A stretch of DNA of 64,000 nucleotides from Ehretia macrophylla (GCA_037974665.1 CM075782.1:48221351-48285350), one strand, 5' to 3'; shown: positions 36,086 to 48,672, numbered from the stretch's first letter. A program made the numbers and translations. Notes: generated by a model from the sequence alone, not told the origin.

Positions 36086-38414
36086 GAAGGCTCCCAACAA
36101 AGAACAACTCTGATACTTCACGATTTCTTTATTCATTTTTTCAGCGCTAGATTTGTTTTTATTTTTTCATTTTCTTTTTAGCGAATTTTCCATTCAGTTT
36201 TGGGGAACTTAATTCTCTTTTGCTGTATGAGAATAATGGTAATGGTTTTCCTTGGAAGTTTCATGTGTTCACTACTGGGAAAGAAACGAGTAGCATGAGT
36301 CTTGTGTTTTAGCTTATTAGCAAAACTAGCCTACTGCATAAGAGGAGTTTTTATGTGACCTTTATTGGACGCCATTGCCAATGGGCATTGATATTCCCTT
36401 TTTTTTTGTCGACTAATATTTTATTTGAAAGTAAATTATATTGACAACAACTCGATGGTATCATTGTTTGTTCCACGTCAATTATTTTCACAGTTTAATT
36501 ATTATGCAGACATAATTAAGATCAATTGTTTGGTGATGGTGATGGATGCCGCTAGAAATTCATTTGTATTGAAAAGACAAAAACATTACAATTTCCATAG
36601 CCATCCAAAATTAATAAAAGAATATTGAAAGATAAAGAATGATTGAGAGAATAAGTAAGACAGACATTGAGAGTTTTTTTTTTTTTTTCTTTTCTGGCAA
36701 ACATGAAGCGTGAAGTGAGAGAGAGATGAAAAAGCAAACATAGAAGTGGGTAAGAGAAGAGAGAAAAGGTTAAAAAAGTAATCCCATTAAACTCTTTTTT
36801 TAGATTTAATTTAAATAAACGGCTGAAATTACTTATGATAATATGAAAGATTGAGATTTTTCTCTTATAATATTATGAGAGGGAAGTTAATATGAGAGGA
36901 TCTTTATACTCATTTCTTTTCCAGTAGTGAACACATGAAACTTCCAAGGAAAACCATTACCATTGTTCTCATACAACAAAAGAGAATTAAGTTCCACAAA
37001 ACTCAATGGAAAATTCGCTAAAAAGAAAACGAAAAAACAAAAACAAATCTAGTGCTAAAAAAATGAATAAAGAAATTGTGAAGTATCAGAGTTGTTCTTT
37101 GTTAGAAGCCTTCGTATTTCAACAAAAATGATGGATGAGAATGATTGAGAGGATGGGTAAATTGAGAAATATTGAGATGAGAGTTCTTTTTTTGTGTGAA
37201 AAACAGGAAGCAGGATAGGGAGAGAGAGGAGAAAACGTGAGAGTGGGTAATGAGAGAGAGATAAAGGGTTGAAAAATTAATCTCTCATAATGACTTCCCT
37301 CTCATAATATTATGAGAGGAAAATTTCAATCGTTTATATTATTACAAGACATCTTAGCGATTCATTTTTAGATCAAACCTAAAACAAAATTCATTCCTAA
37401 AATACTTTTTCTACCTTTTCTCTCTCATTACCCACTCTCACGTTTTCTCCTCTCTCTCCCTATCCTTGCTTCTTGTTTTTCACACAAAAAAAGAACGCAT
37501 GAAGATCCTCTCGTATTAACTTCCATCTCATAATATTATAAGAAAAAAATATCAATCCTTCATATTACCATAAGTAATCTTAGCCATTTATTTAAATTAA
37601 TTCTAAAAAAAGAGTTTAATGGAATTACTTTTTTAACATTTTCTCTCTCCTCTTACCCACTTCTACGTTTGCTTTCTCCTTTCTCTCTCTCTCACTTCAT
37701 ACTTCCTGTTTGTCAGAAGAGAAAAAAATCTCTCAATCTTTGTCTTACTCACTCTACCCATTCTCTCAATCATTGTTTATCTTTCAATATTCTTTTATTA
37801 ATTCTTGATGACTATGGAAGTTGTAACGTTTTTGTCTTTTCAATATATAGAAATAAATTTCTAGCGGTATCCATTACCATCTCCAAGTAATTGATCTTAA
37901 TTATGTCTGCATAATAATCAAACTGTGGAAATTAATTGACGTGGAATAAACAATGATACCATTGACTTATTGTCTATATAATTTACTTTAAGATAAAATA
38001 TTAGTTGACAAAAAAAAAAAAAAAAGAATATCAATGCCCATTGGCAATGGCATCCAATAAAGGTCACATAAAAACTCCTTTTTATGTAGTAGGCTAGTTT
38101 TGCTAATAAGCTAAAACGCAAGACTCATGCTACTCATTTCTCTCCTAGTAGTGAACACATGAAACTTCCAAGGAAAACCATTACCATTATTCTCATACAG
38201 CAAAAGAGAATTAAGTTCCACAAAACACAATGGAAAATTCGCTAAAAAAGAAAACGAAAAAATAAAAGCAAATCTAGTGCTAAAAAAATGAATAAAGAAA
38301 TCGTGAAGTATCATAGTTGTTCTTTGTTGGGAGCCTTCGTTCTTCAACAAAAATGGTGGATGAGAATGATTGAGAGGATGGGTAAATTGAGAAACATTGA
38401 GATGGGAGTTCTTT
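36086..38414. repeat. Module cluster, block A right part
   Basis: Modules of 30.2-32.6 kb in other arrangements: the ~330 bp module at 36086-36300 (minus), 36905-37235 (plus) and 38120-38414 (plus); the ~600 bp module at 36310-36905 (plus) and 37515-38120 (minus); a CCTCTCATAATGACTTCC end at 37284. The far right (GATGGGAGTTCTT) is the reverse complement of 30412-30425, so the whole cluster 30.4-38.4 kb is bounded by inverted copies. Short open frames here, some Lys-rich or Phe-rich, occur in every copy and match no family I know. Confidence 0.55.
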
Positions 38415-38423
38415 AGACATTAA

Positions 38424-38894
38424 CACTGTGTTTCGATTGAGTGATTTGGATGGGAGGGAATAGTTTTGGGGTGATTTTTTAATCAGGCCTCTTGTTTGGA
38501 TTGAGGGGTTATTGGTGGAAATAATTTGAGAAGATTTTGAAAATCATTTATGATTTTATACTTTAAATCACCCCAAATTGGGGTGAAAATGTGGGAAGGG
38601 AAAAGTTGAAAAGTTCAATGATGAAATTAGTCTTAGCATATTTAAAAAATTACAGTAGTACCACCATACAAAAAATATATTATAAAATGACAAATTTGTC
38701 AAGTTATTTATAAAACTTATCCTTTCCTTTCATTTCTTTCCAATTCAAATACAAAATACACAAAAAATTTTATGAACTTTTCTTTTATATATTTTTTCTA
38801 ATCCAAACAAGGATTAATCCTCCCTTTTCATTTCCTTTATTATTAAATCATTTCCTTTCTTTTATTTTTTTTTTCCCTGAATCCAAACAAACCC
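38424..38894. mobile_element. PIF/Harbinger-type MITE, 471 bp
   Basis: TAA flanks both ends (38421-38423 and 38895-38897). The ends are CACTGTGTTTCGATTGAG and, in reverse complement, GGGTTTGTTTGGATTCAGG. Same family as 48199-48672, which also has CCAAATTGGGGTGAAAAT-like internal sequence. Confidence 0.65.
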
Positions 38895-38897
38895 TAA

Positions 38898-40669
38898 AGG
38901 GAACACGTGATAATGGATTTTTTTTTTTTTTTTTTGGATAAGTGATAATGGTCTTCAGCGTCAGTTTCATGCATGACAAAATTGTGTGATGTAAATATCT
39001 TGACTAATTGTACGTAAGTCAATGTAGCACTTGGGGGAAAAGAATCGAAGTTTAATAATGCTCAAACATACTCCTCCACACATCTCTACTATATACTAGT
39101 TAGAGTTGGCCCGTACATATACATGGGCTAAATTCAATGTATGTTAAAAAAATATTAACAATGAATATAAATTTGTATCAATAAATTAGAATAAATAGAT
39201 TTAATGGTATAAATTTTGATACAAGTAATTTGAGTTAGCATGTTTGTTGTGTGTGAATAAATTTTTTTCATAAGACAAATTATGATATCAATGTAAAGCA
39301 AATAAAGGATGCATGAGAAAATAAATATCTTCTAGCAATATAAAGAGTTCACCAATAACAAAAAAAAAAAAAAAAAATGAGAAGATACATATAAGAAAAG
39401 TTGATTAAAAATTAGACAATATGAAAAATTCACCAATAGTATTTCAAAAAAGAAATTGAAGGTACTTGAACAAATGACGTCAACTCATTTTATTGGTAAT
39501 CCAAAGCGAGCAGCCACAGTCAAAAAGTTGGAAAGCTTGTCTAGTCGTTTAACAAATTTTTTGAAGTCATAGCAGATTCATCTTATTTATTTATTTATTT
39601 TGGTCATAATAGTAGGTTCATCTTAACAAATGCACAAGAAAATCATTTTCGAGATCTTAGCATCCTATTCATCATGTAGATATTTAATACAATATGAGAG
39701 GAAAATACCACAAATCACCAGGAAGAACATGATTCTTGCTACAAACACATTCTCCAATATCAACTACCCTCATATTTAGTGGACTCACTTTCGTGACTAA
39801 ACATCTAAACAAAACTAAAGAATGATGAAAAGGTCGATGAAAATAAGTTGGGGATTCAACGTCAACGAAAGTGTGCATTCCTTCGTTTCAGCCATTGACA
39901 TAATTTGGCAAAAGAATTACTGGGCACCGGCTGTTATATTGATCATCACATGTCAGTATGGAACGATAACTACCACATGATTCCAAGCAAAAGAAAGAAG
40001 CCATTTTTTGCTTGATCAACTCCTTAAATAAGAATAAGGGTAATTGCTTCGCACCTAATTGTAATAGTCCTCTCGATACCTTATTGGAGCTTTGTAAATA
40101 TATATATTATTTTTTGCTATTTGTTGTTCTATGAGATAAACACATAAAAATTATAGGACCTATTATTGGTGACCCTAGATATAACAAATTTACTTTGAGT
40201 AGGATATAATCAAGTCTTGTTCTATTATGTCGACATGTAATTGCTTTGATTAGCTCCAGGATATATTAGACAATTTACACATACAAATGGTAGATAAGTG
40301 ACCTGTTTTTTAAAGTTGGAGAAGAATAGTATCCTTCAACTTTTAAAATTGAACGTACAAATTTTCCTATAAATTATCCTAAAATGAATGACTATTTTTC
40401 CAAAATAGAAATTAGTTCATCATCTTTTAATATTACGAATTAAGTAAAACATGATTATCTTGGGATCCACTTTCTACCATCAAATACTTTAAACCCAAAA
40501 CACAAACAGGATCCATGTAAACTCTACATTATTAAACTAATATGTACAAATTATATTTAATTGAGTGCATATAGAGTATTTAAAATTTAGCGTTGTTAGA
40601 TACTATCATACTTTTATTGGTCATTTTTCACATTTTATATAAATACTTAATTGGTTTGAAAAAATAACA

Positions 40670-40712
<43 letters not shown>

Positions 40713-41601
40713 TAATGTCAGTTAAGCATTCACATAGGGGTGATAAATGGGTGATCAAAATTGATTTGGATCCTCTCCAATTAGGAGGTAATTAGAGGAT
40801 ATAAGTTTATATGTGTTTGCACATGTGTGTATATAATTTCTCTTGAATCAATATTTTTGAAGATGTAAAAAAAATTATGTTGTTTGATGTTAAACATAAG
40901 TAAGTAGTGATATGACACAAATTCAGTCATTTTTTTTGAGTGCTATAGTAATGTGTCACTCATCTACAAGATAAGTAGTACCAATTGGGATCCAAATTTG
41001 ATAAAAAGAAATAATATCTAGATTTCTCATTCAAAAAAGACTTCCTAGTCGTTTTTCTTTTTTTCTTTTTTTTTTTGTGAAAGGGACTTACTAGGCTGCT
41101 AGTCTTGAGCATTGACATTGTTATATTTTTTACCAAAAAAAAAAAAGACATTGTTATATTCATCACCAACCCCATTTCCACCATAGCCAAATCCTGGCTT
41201 CATTCGATCGGTTAACCTTGGGGGGAAAAAAAAAACATTCTTAAACAATATGGATAAACACAAAACGCAATTGCCAAGAAGCCACCAACATGATCGAAGC
41301 CATAAACAATATATTTATCTAAAGCACATATATAAAACACATGCAAATCTTTCATCCATGAAGAACAAGACAATAGATTGGCTTTGTAAAATGGAAAGTC
41401 TATATTACGTTGTTCATGGATTGGAATATTTAATTAAAAGAAAGAACAAAGATGCTTGGATTCATTTTGCTTATTAGATCTGATTTTGCTATTACGTTGT
41501 GTTTGAATAATTGAATTGACATATTTAAAGAAAAGGAAAGGTTGGAAAGACAAAGCGTTAAACACGATAAATAAATAAAATAAATTTCTCATTAATAGTT
41601 T
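38898..41601. other. Intergenic sequence; right part is an old duplicate of 50690-51270
   Basis: No gene recognised. About 40300-41290 is related to 50690-51270: GAGAAGAATAGTATCC/GACAAGAATAGTATCA, CAAAATAGAAA, GATCCACTTTCTAC, CCATTTCCACCATAG and AAGAAGCCACCAACA occur in the same order. The divergence is much greater than between blocks A and B. Confidence 0.5.
40673..40710. repeat. (TC)n microsatellite
   Basis: About 18 TC units without interruption, in non-coding DNA. Confidence 0.95.
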
Positions 41602-41773
41602 TGAAGGAATAAATATTATTTTATTGTATTCCTCATTTGTGTAAACATACAATATATAACAGAGTACAAAGAGTTCTGAATCTACACAAATCTATACAAG
41701 ACGTATCTAGAGAAAGTATAGATAAATGATTACAACAGAAAGATAAAAACTAACTAAAAGTCTATCATTATCA
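41602..41773 (-). mobile_element. 3' LTR of the minus-strand copia element
   Basis: 172 bp, on the minus strand TGATAATG...CCTTCA. Preceded by the polypurine tract TTTGAGGGGGCG (41774-41785 on the minus strand). Confidence 0.92.
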
Positions 41774-42288
41774 CGCCCCCTCAAACGAAACCGGATCACG
41801 AACGGTGAGCTTGCCACGAAGCATATGAAAACGGGTAACGGAGAGGCCTTTAGTCATAATATCAGCCAACTGATCAACGGTGGAAATAAAACAGACTTTC
41901 AACTTGTTGGAGGCGACCTTTTCTCGTACGAAATGGACATCAATCTCGATATACTTGGTACGAGCGTGATAAACTAGATTGAGAGTGAGATATGTAGTCC
42001 TAATGTTATCGCACCACAAGGTGGGAGGAGAAACTGAATGAATATATAACTCAGAGAGAAGGGATTGAAGCCAACATAGCTCAGCCGTGGCAAACGTAAT
42101 AGCTCTATATTCGACCTCAGTGCTAGAGCGAGTCATAGTGGTCTACTTTTTGGCTGACCAAGAAATAAGATTTTTGCCAAGAAAGATATAGTATCCATGT
42201 ATACTCCAACGGTCATCCGTGCAGCCAGCCTAATATGAGTCTGAATAGGCATGAAGGTCCAACCCAGACGAGGCAATGAGATATAAAC
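41774..42288 (-). pseudogene. Copia RNase H remnant (C-terminal part)
   Basis: On the minus strand: SSGLDLHAYSDSY, a stop, AGCTDDRWSIHGYYIFLGKN and LISWSAKK, a stop, then MTRSSTEVEYRAI, LWCDNIRTTYLTLN, HARTKYIEIDVHFVREKV and QLADIMTKGL. These are the copia RNase H blocks with catalytic Asp, Glu and Asp present, followed by the usual C-terminus and the polypurine tract. Two in-frame stops disable it. The TRIM separates it from the upstream part of the same domain. Confidence 0.88.
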
Positions 42289-42855
42289 TGTAACGCCCCG
42301 AACCAACACCCCCACGCCTGCAGGATACTCCCTGGACTTAGGGCCCAAGCGAGCACCGAGGCCATGGCGAGTGGGCCCAGAAATGCACTATGCACGTATT
42401 GTCTACTTTGGAGCCCATACCCTTCACGGTTTTGTCGTCTCCCAGTCACTGCCAGGAAAACACGCGTACATGATACAAGGATGTTACCCCTTATATCAAG
42501 TAGCCCAAAGACCTCCGCGTCCGATGTGGGATATTACACCCGCCCCCCCTTGGGGACCCAGCATCCTCGCTGGCCATACGAATGCGTCATCTCTGATACC
42601 ACCTTTGTAACGCCCCGAACCAACACCCCCACGCCTGCAGGATACTCCATGGACTTAAGGCCCAAGCGAGCACTGAGGCCATGGCGAGTGGGCCCGGAAA
42701 CGCACTATGCACGTATTGTCCGCTTTGGAGTCCATACCCCTCATGGTTTTGTCGTCTCCCAGCCACTGCCAAGAAAACACGCGTACACGATACAAGGATG
42801 TTACCCCTTATATCAAGCAGCCCAAAGACCTCCGCGTCCGATGTGGGATATTACA
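42289..42855 (-). mobile_element. TRIM element inserted in copia RNase H, 567 bp, complete
   Basis: Two 250 bp direct repeats (42289-42538 and 42606-42855) enclose only 67 bp. On the minus strand each repeat runs TGTAATATCCC...GGGGCGTTACA. After the first comes GGTGGTATCAGAGATGACG, containing the primer-binding site TGGTATCAGAG, and before the second AAGGGGGGCGGG, a polypurine tract. TAAAC flanks the element (42284-42288 and 42856-42860), and removing it rejoins the copia reading ...SYGL with YLIAS... The LTRs differ at 14 sites, 13 of them transitions. No coding capacity. The short open frames inside are shadows. Confidence 0.93.
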
Positions 42856-44226
42856 TAAACCATATGAAAGAGTACCCTTGAGGTATTGCAATATACGCTT
42901 CACAGTAGTCCAATGATTATCAGTCAGTTGATGCATAAACTGACACACATTATTAATAACTAAAGCAATGTCAGGACAAGTAAGCATAAGATACTGTAAA
43001 GCACCAACAACACTCCTATAGAGAGTAGGACCAGAAAATGAATCACCCATATGTTGAGATAACTGCTGGTTAGGAGCAATAGAAGAAGAGACAAACTTGG
43101 AACCATCAAGTTTAGCACGAGTAAGTAACTCTGAGATATATTTCTACTGACTCAACAAAATCCTATGAGGAGAGTATTGAACCTGTATACCAAGGAAGAA
43201 TGATAATCAACCAAGATCTTTTAATGTAAATTCCCGATTAAGAGCCATAGTGATGGATTCAATGGTAGAGGAACAACTGTCAGTAATGACTATATCATCA
43301 ACATACACCAAGAGCAACACATGAACCCCACGACGAACATATATAAATAGAGAAGAGTCCGATTTGGAGGCCACAAAACCAAAATGCAAGAGAAAAGAAC
43401 TAAGCCTAGAAAACCATGCCCGTGGAACTTGTTTTAGACCATAGAGAGCCTTACGCAACTTACACACATGGTGTGGATATGAGGGATGAATAAATCCAGT
43501 AGGTTGAGACATGAAGACATCTTCATGAAGGAGACCATGTAGAAATACATTATTTACATCAAATTGGCGTAAGGCCCACCCCTTGGATACATCAATAGAA
43601 AGAACAACCCGAATGATTGTGGGTTTAACAACCGGACTGAAAGTTTCAAAGTAATCGAGGCTTGCTTCTTGACTATATTTTTTGGCAACTAGTTTGGATT
43701 TATACCGATCAATAGAACCATTAGAGCGACGCTTGATACGAAAAACCCATTTACACTCGATCACATTAGCATCAACTGGTTTCTGAACCAAATCCCAAGT
43801 TCCATTTTGTAACAAAGCATTGTACTTGTTTGTCATTGCATCTCTCCAGTAAGAAAATTTGTAAGCCTGAGAATATGTGGTGGGCTCTATTGCAGAGTCA
43901 TTTTGTGCATTGAAAGAAACAAAGTCAGACCATGTTTTGGGTTTTAGAGTGTTATCCTTGGAACGTGTGGTCATTGAATGAGATGAACCAGATGCATCAG
44001 GATGTGGAACGACTAAAATAGACGAAGTAGGTAAGGGCGCAAAGACTGAATGAGATGATTGAATGTAAGATATACTAGGAGACTGAGGCTGCGAATTTGG
44101 AACTATAGTGGGTAATCGTTTGTTGACGTGTAAGGGAGAGGAATGGAAAGCAGGCATCAAAGGAATAGATGTAGAAATGCAAAATGATGCAGGCCCAGCA
44201 GGAGTCGAAGGTGCTGACATATGCAT
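42856..44226 (-). pseudogene. Copia reverse transcriptase (RVT_2) remnant
   Basis: A long frame (44226-43207) carries WRDAMTNKYNALLQNGTW, CKWVFRIKRRSNGSIDRYKS, LVAKKYSQEASLDYFETFSP, LRQFDVNNVFLHGLLHEDVF, LRKALYGLKQVPRAWF and the catalytic LVYVDDIVI. A stop near 43207 follows KDLG; another frame continues with LYRSVVGALQYL, CPDIALVINNVCQFMH and WTTVKRILQYLKGT (43050-42860). The N-terminal ~110 residues of the long frame are a Ser/Pro-rich linker. This copy is better preserved than the copia RT at 23.5 kb. Confidence 0.92.
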
Positions 44227-45874
44227 TGTAGGTGGCTAAATTGGACAAGGAAATGGCCTACAGTGATTGTATAAAACCGGATTGAGGAGAAAGATGTGGA
44301 GTTGTTGTAGAGGGCATTAAATGAGTGGGGTCCAAGCAAATGGGATATGTGATTGGAGCATGAGACGTAACTAGAGCATGAGAATCGGCTAGTGAAGATG
44401 CAGGGACTAACGATGTAAGACCCGCATGAGTTAAAATTGTGGATAAAGGCACATTAACCATGACAGTGGACGATGTCGGTGATTGGGACGAAGCATGCGT
44501 TGTAAGACACACGATTAGGTAGAAATATTGAAAAAGTGTCTGGTGGTAAAGAGAAGGACTGGAAGGAATTGACAGACGAGGAAAAAAAGGGGAAGAAAAG
44601 GACGAGCTAGATGTTTGAGGCGTAGAGGATAAGACGCGAAAGGGAAATTCAGTTTCATCAAATAAAACATGTCTAGAGATAAAGACACGATTCAGTTGAG
44701 GTGAATAGCTCTGATACCCTTTATGATCATCACTATATCCCACAAACACACAAGGTTCAGACTTTGGACTAAGCTTGTCTTATTTGTGAGCCCCAAGATA
44801 CAGAAAACAACGCGAACCAAATACTCAAAAAAATGAATAATCAGGATTTTGATTATATAAAATCAAAAAAGGGGATTTATTATTTAAAATTGGTGTAGGA
44901 AGACGAATAATTAAAAATACAGCAGTGGAAAAAGCTTCAAGCCAAAATTGTTTGGGCATGAAAGAACGAAACATAATAGTTGTACCCATTTCAATAATAT
45001 GCATGATTTTACGTTCAACAAAGCCATTTTGTTGTGGTGTATGAGGACAAGAAATGTGAAATTGAATGCCGTTTTGAGTAATAAATGTAGCAAGCTATCC
45101 TTGAATAAGTTTGCGTGCGCCATCACATTGAAAATATTTAATACGTGAAGAAAAAATATTCTCAACTAGAGTTTTAAAACGAACAAAGCAATTGAAAACA
45201 TCACTTTTATTTATGAGATGATATAGCCACGTGTAGCGACTATAGTCATCTATGAACAGTACAAAATATCGAAAACCAGAACAAGAGTGCACGGGGGCAG
45301 GACCCCAAATATCACAGTGCACGATTTCTAGAGGAAACCTAGACCTATGACTAGAAGGACTAAAAGGTAATCTATGACTTTTGTCCAACATGCAAGCAGT
45401 ATAGACTTTATTTAATTGAAGAAAATCAGAAAAATCTAAGAGATTTTGTGACTTCATAGAAGACAAAACGTTCTTGGAAGGGTGCCCAAGTCAGTCATGC
45501 CATAGTGTAGAGGAGGCGCCGGAGACAATAAAGGCAGAATGAGGAATTGACACCCAAACCGGAAGATTGTAAAGGTGCGACTCAACGTGGCCTTGAAGGA
45601 GAAGCGTTCCTGTGCGGAGGTCCTTGACAACACATTTGGAAGGAAAAAACTCAAATGAGACTTGATTGTCATGAGTAAACTTGGACACAGAGAGTAGATT
45701 ACGAGTAATCGTAGAAACATGCAATATATTTTTAAGTGAGAAAGAACGACAAGATTTGGAAAAGAAAGAATTACCAAAATTATGGATTGGGAGGGGCTTA
45801 CCATCACCAACAAACACATGATCAGATCCATGATATGGTTGAAGATTTTGAATCAAGGTAGAGTCATTCGTCAT
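44227..45874 (-). pseudogene. Copia protease and integrase remnant
   Basis: In minus-strand order: a protease-like start (DSEATSHMTNDS, where DSGAT is usual) through LLSVSKFTHDNQVSFEF (45900-45500); a pre-integrase H-C region read across a stop (LWHD, stop, LGHPSKNV); the integrase core with FPLEIVHCDIWGPAP, FVLFIDDYSRYTW and IKYFQCDGARK (45466-45095); PHTPQQNGFVERKIMHIIE near 45010-45060; and the C-terminal CVFVGYSDDHKGYQSY with FISRHVLFDETEFPF (44749-44640). The first two catalytic Asp are present and the QNG-ERK block follows. Several stops and frameshifts break it. Confidence 0.9.
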
Positions 45875-46805
45875 ATGGGAGGTAGCTTCGGAGTCAGGAA
45901 TCCACGATTGAGGCGCAGGGGTTGGCAGAAGTGGAAGAAAAGAAGATTGCTGAGTATGATATCTAGCAAATTGATATTGAGAGCCAGAGTTTGAAGGCGG
46001 TGCATACCGAAAGCGACAACGAGAAGCAAAATGTTCGTCCTTTTAACAAATTTGGCATTTGCCACGATACCCGCCTGATGATTTCTGAGACGATTTTTTG
46101 TTGGTGGATGATGTGGAGTTCTTGGGAGAGGAATTAGTATAATACGGCTTAGAGAAATTTTGGGATGGTGGTAAGCTTGAGTTAGAATTTGGAGAAGGGG
46201 AATGGTAAGAGAAAATGTTGTGACTGAATTTTGTTCAGTAAACGAAACTTCCTCAGAATCAAGGAGGACTTGTTGTTCATGGCTAAGCAATTTCGCACGG
46301 AGTTGAGCAAAGGAAAAAGGTTTCTCAAGATTCTCAATGGATGTTATAAAAGGCCTGTATGATTTTGGGAGACCATTGAAGGTTATGATCACAAGATCAG
46401 AATCCGAGACGGGATCTCCAATAGCAGCAAGAGAGGATGAGAAAAGGCGAATTTGATGGAGATAGTCAGAAATCATGAGGGATTTTTATTTTTGATACTT
46501 CGAAGTTGAGAGCGAAGAAGGGTGCAACGAGCAAGAGACTGATGCAGGAAAGACTCTTTAAGGGACTCCCATAACTCATGAGCAATGGCAAATCCTTGGT
46601 AGTGAAGAACAAGAGACTCGGAGAGAGTAGCTGTAAGACAAACTTTAACAAAACTCTCAAAACGTTGCCATTCAACCGAAGAGGCTGTAGAGGTGGATTT
46701 AGATGTATTAGAGGTTGAAGATGACGTGTCGGAAGTTTTTAAGGGAAGGAGGACAGTGTCGTCAACATACTTCATCAGGTCATTAAAAGTTAAGAAATCA
46801 ACCAT
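45875..46805 (-). pseudogene. Copia gag remnant with broken zinc knuckle
   Basis: From MVDFLTFNDLMKYVDD (46805) the frame contains WQRFESFVKVCLTATLSE and AHELWESLKESF, then in another frame YLHQIRLFSSSLAAIGDPVS, DLVIITFNGLPKSYRPFITS and FAQLRAKLLSHEQ: the UBN2-type gag fold of copia elements. Near 46040 the zinc knuckle C-x2-C-x4-H-x4-C can be read (CQIC, then KDEHFASRC), but a TAA occupies the first spacer position. Gag forms the particle shell; the knuckle binds element RNA. Confidence 0.85.
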
Positions 46806-46816
46806 TTGAGATTTCT

Positions 46817-48060
46817 GTTGGGTGTAATATTGATATATTATTTCAGCGTCTTTTCACTTAAATTTTGTTAGTTCTTGAGTAATTTGATTGGTTCCATATT
46901 TATTTTGTGATGTAGGTGAATTATATGAGAAGACATGGATTTTGAGGCAAAGATTGAAGGAAAATGACTAAGGGCAATCTTTTTTGCAGTTCGTGAAGAA
47001 ATTAAAGAAAAAAATAGAAGTAGCACAGTCATGGCGCAGCTGCACAGTGTTGCAGGATTTTTAAGGGAAATTTGGTAAAAAGAGCAAAAAGAAGAAAACC
47101 CTACAATAAAAGAAGACATCAGACGTTGAAAAAAATGAGTTCTTTTGGGGTTGTGAGTTCTAGAGAGAAAAACAAAAGTTTGGAGAGGAGAAAACGCAAG
47201 AAACTGCAAGACTGACAAGGAAGGACGGATCAGAGACAAGATTAGCCATGACTTTCTTGAGATTTCCAGAGTTTTCTTTCTCTCTCATCATGAATTTTAA
47301 TAGAATTTGGATTTCATTTACATTTATCATGAGTTGCTAGATTATTTTTCTAGGGTTACGATGTAGCCAGATTTTGATTACTCGAATTATGTTGAATTGA
47401 TTGATTGATTGATTATTTTATTTTTATGCTGAGTATTTCACACTATACTTAATGCTTATGATTATCTGGCCAATAATTGCTTGTTTTGTGGTTTAGTTTG
47501 AGACTGAGAAGTGATAACTAAACTAGACCATGTGTGAAGTATTATTAAATTGTCATAAGCTAGAGATAGTTATGAAATCTAGTGCAACGTTTAAATTTCT
47601 AGGGTTTAATGCATTCCATAAGTTCACAGTTATCACAGAGATGTAGGTAGCTTGCTTATTGAGATAGGTTATTAACGCTTGAGAAATATTAATATCTACC
47701 TTAGTGAAATTGTTGGCAGCATAAGGAATAGTCGTCAATTGGTGTTACTCAACATATTCGAGTAGGATAAATCTTAGTGAAATCGTAATCCCTAGAATTC
47801 TCCAATTATTGAATCAAATTTTCTATCAAATTCGCAATTGTTTAGTTGTTATTTTTATTAGTTTTGTTATCTCTTTAGTTTTTAATTATAAATTCTCAAA
47901 TTTTGGTCATCTGAATAAAATTAAAGCTAAAATAATTTCGGTAGTTAATAATCTCAATCCTCGTAAGAATGATCTTTACTTATTATTTTATTATTTATTG
48001 TGATACGTATACTTGCGTTAAAAATCACACAATAATTTTCAACTTAAATAGTTGGTGTTG
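46817..48060 (+). mobile_element. Degenerate Ty3/gypsy-like LTR sequence in the copia leader
   Basis: On the plus strand, opposite to the host element: GTCATGGCGCAGCTGCACAG (about 47030), a CCCTACAATAAAAGAAG promoter-like stretch (47100), and towards the end CTCAATCCTCGTAAGAATGA and TGTGATACGTATACTTGCG, then TTGGTGTTGTCTAGAGCCAA. These resemble the U3, R and U5 parts and adjoining region of Tat/Athila-type plant LTRs. A TG start at about 46817 and an end near 48031 are possible, but I find no matching TSD. No coding sequence. Confidence 0.4.
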
Positions 48061-48198
48061 TCTAGAGCCAACGTTACAAGAGCGAACTTAAAGAAAATGA
48101 CGACAAGGATGAGTCTGCCATGTGAAAGAGAAAAGTAAAGAAAATGACAATGGCTAGAGGGTTGGGTACAGTGGGACGAGAGGAAAATAAGGACTTTA

Positions 48199-48672
48199 CA
48201 GTGTGTTTGGATTGGGGGAAATGGGGGGGAAGGGAGGGTTAGTAAAAGGAGGAGTTTATTCTATCTCTTGTTTGGTTTGGGAGGGAATGAGGGGTTAGGG
48301 TATAGAAGAGATGAGTCTAACCCCTCCATACCCTTTATTATTGATCCCTCCAAATTGGAGTAAAATGGAGGAAGGGGAAATTACTATTTATTGTAATGAC
48401 ATTTTTATCCTTTATTTTTCTTCTAATTACAACTATACTAAATAAAAGATATTTATAATATAAAATAAAAAAGGATATAAATGTCATTATATGATCCCTC
48501 CCTTCCATTTTCTTTCTAATCCAAACAAAGAACACTCATCATCCTTTATAATCCTCTCCTTTATAAAATTATACAATCCAAACATGATTTGACCCCCTCC
48601 ACTCATTTCCTTTATGATACTCTCCCTTCCTCTCCTTTATTAAACTTCCTCCCCCTCAATCCAAACACACCC
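48199..48672. mobile_element. PIF/Harbinger-type MITE, 474 bp
   Basis: TTA flanks both ends (48196-48198 and 48673-48675). The ends are CAGTGTGTTTGGATTGGGG and, in reverse complement, GGGTGTGTTTGGATTGAGG. Same family as 38424-38894. A second internal terminus-like ATCCAAACATGATTTGACCC near 48572 suggests a composite. Confidence 0.7.

Larger units (their letters stand above)
25428..38414. repeat. CLH: Segmental duplication, block A
   Basis: Collinear with block B (51790 to window end): nested MITE, LTR, tRNA-like SINE, TA microsatellite, CLH gene, upstream flank, module cluster and palindrome occur in the same order and strand. The offset is 26376 bp at the CLH gene and about 27433 bp at the palindrome, the change being explained mainly by two MITEs unique to block B. 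The chlorophyllase second exons differ at 7 of 672 sites by hand count. The right edge is not seen, because block B runs off the window at the equivalent of about 36565; 38414 is where the module cluster ends. Confidence 0.9.

Noticed and set aside
42289-42855. Cassandra-type TRIM with 5S rRNA promoter
   Set aside because: Apart from a GCTCGCTTGGGCC-like word I cannot find the ordered A box, intermediate element and C box of 5S rRNA.
42364-42858. Long open frames on both strands, up to 164 codons
   Set aside because: They lie wholly in the GC-richer terminal repeats of the TRIM and repeat themselves between the two copies.
44911-45165. 84-codon frame within the copia integrase region
   Set aside because: It is in a different frame from the integrase residues (QNG and ERK block) at the same place.
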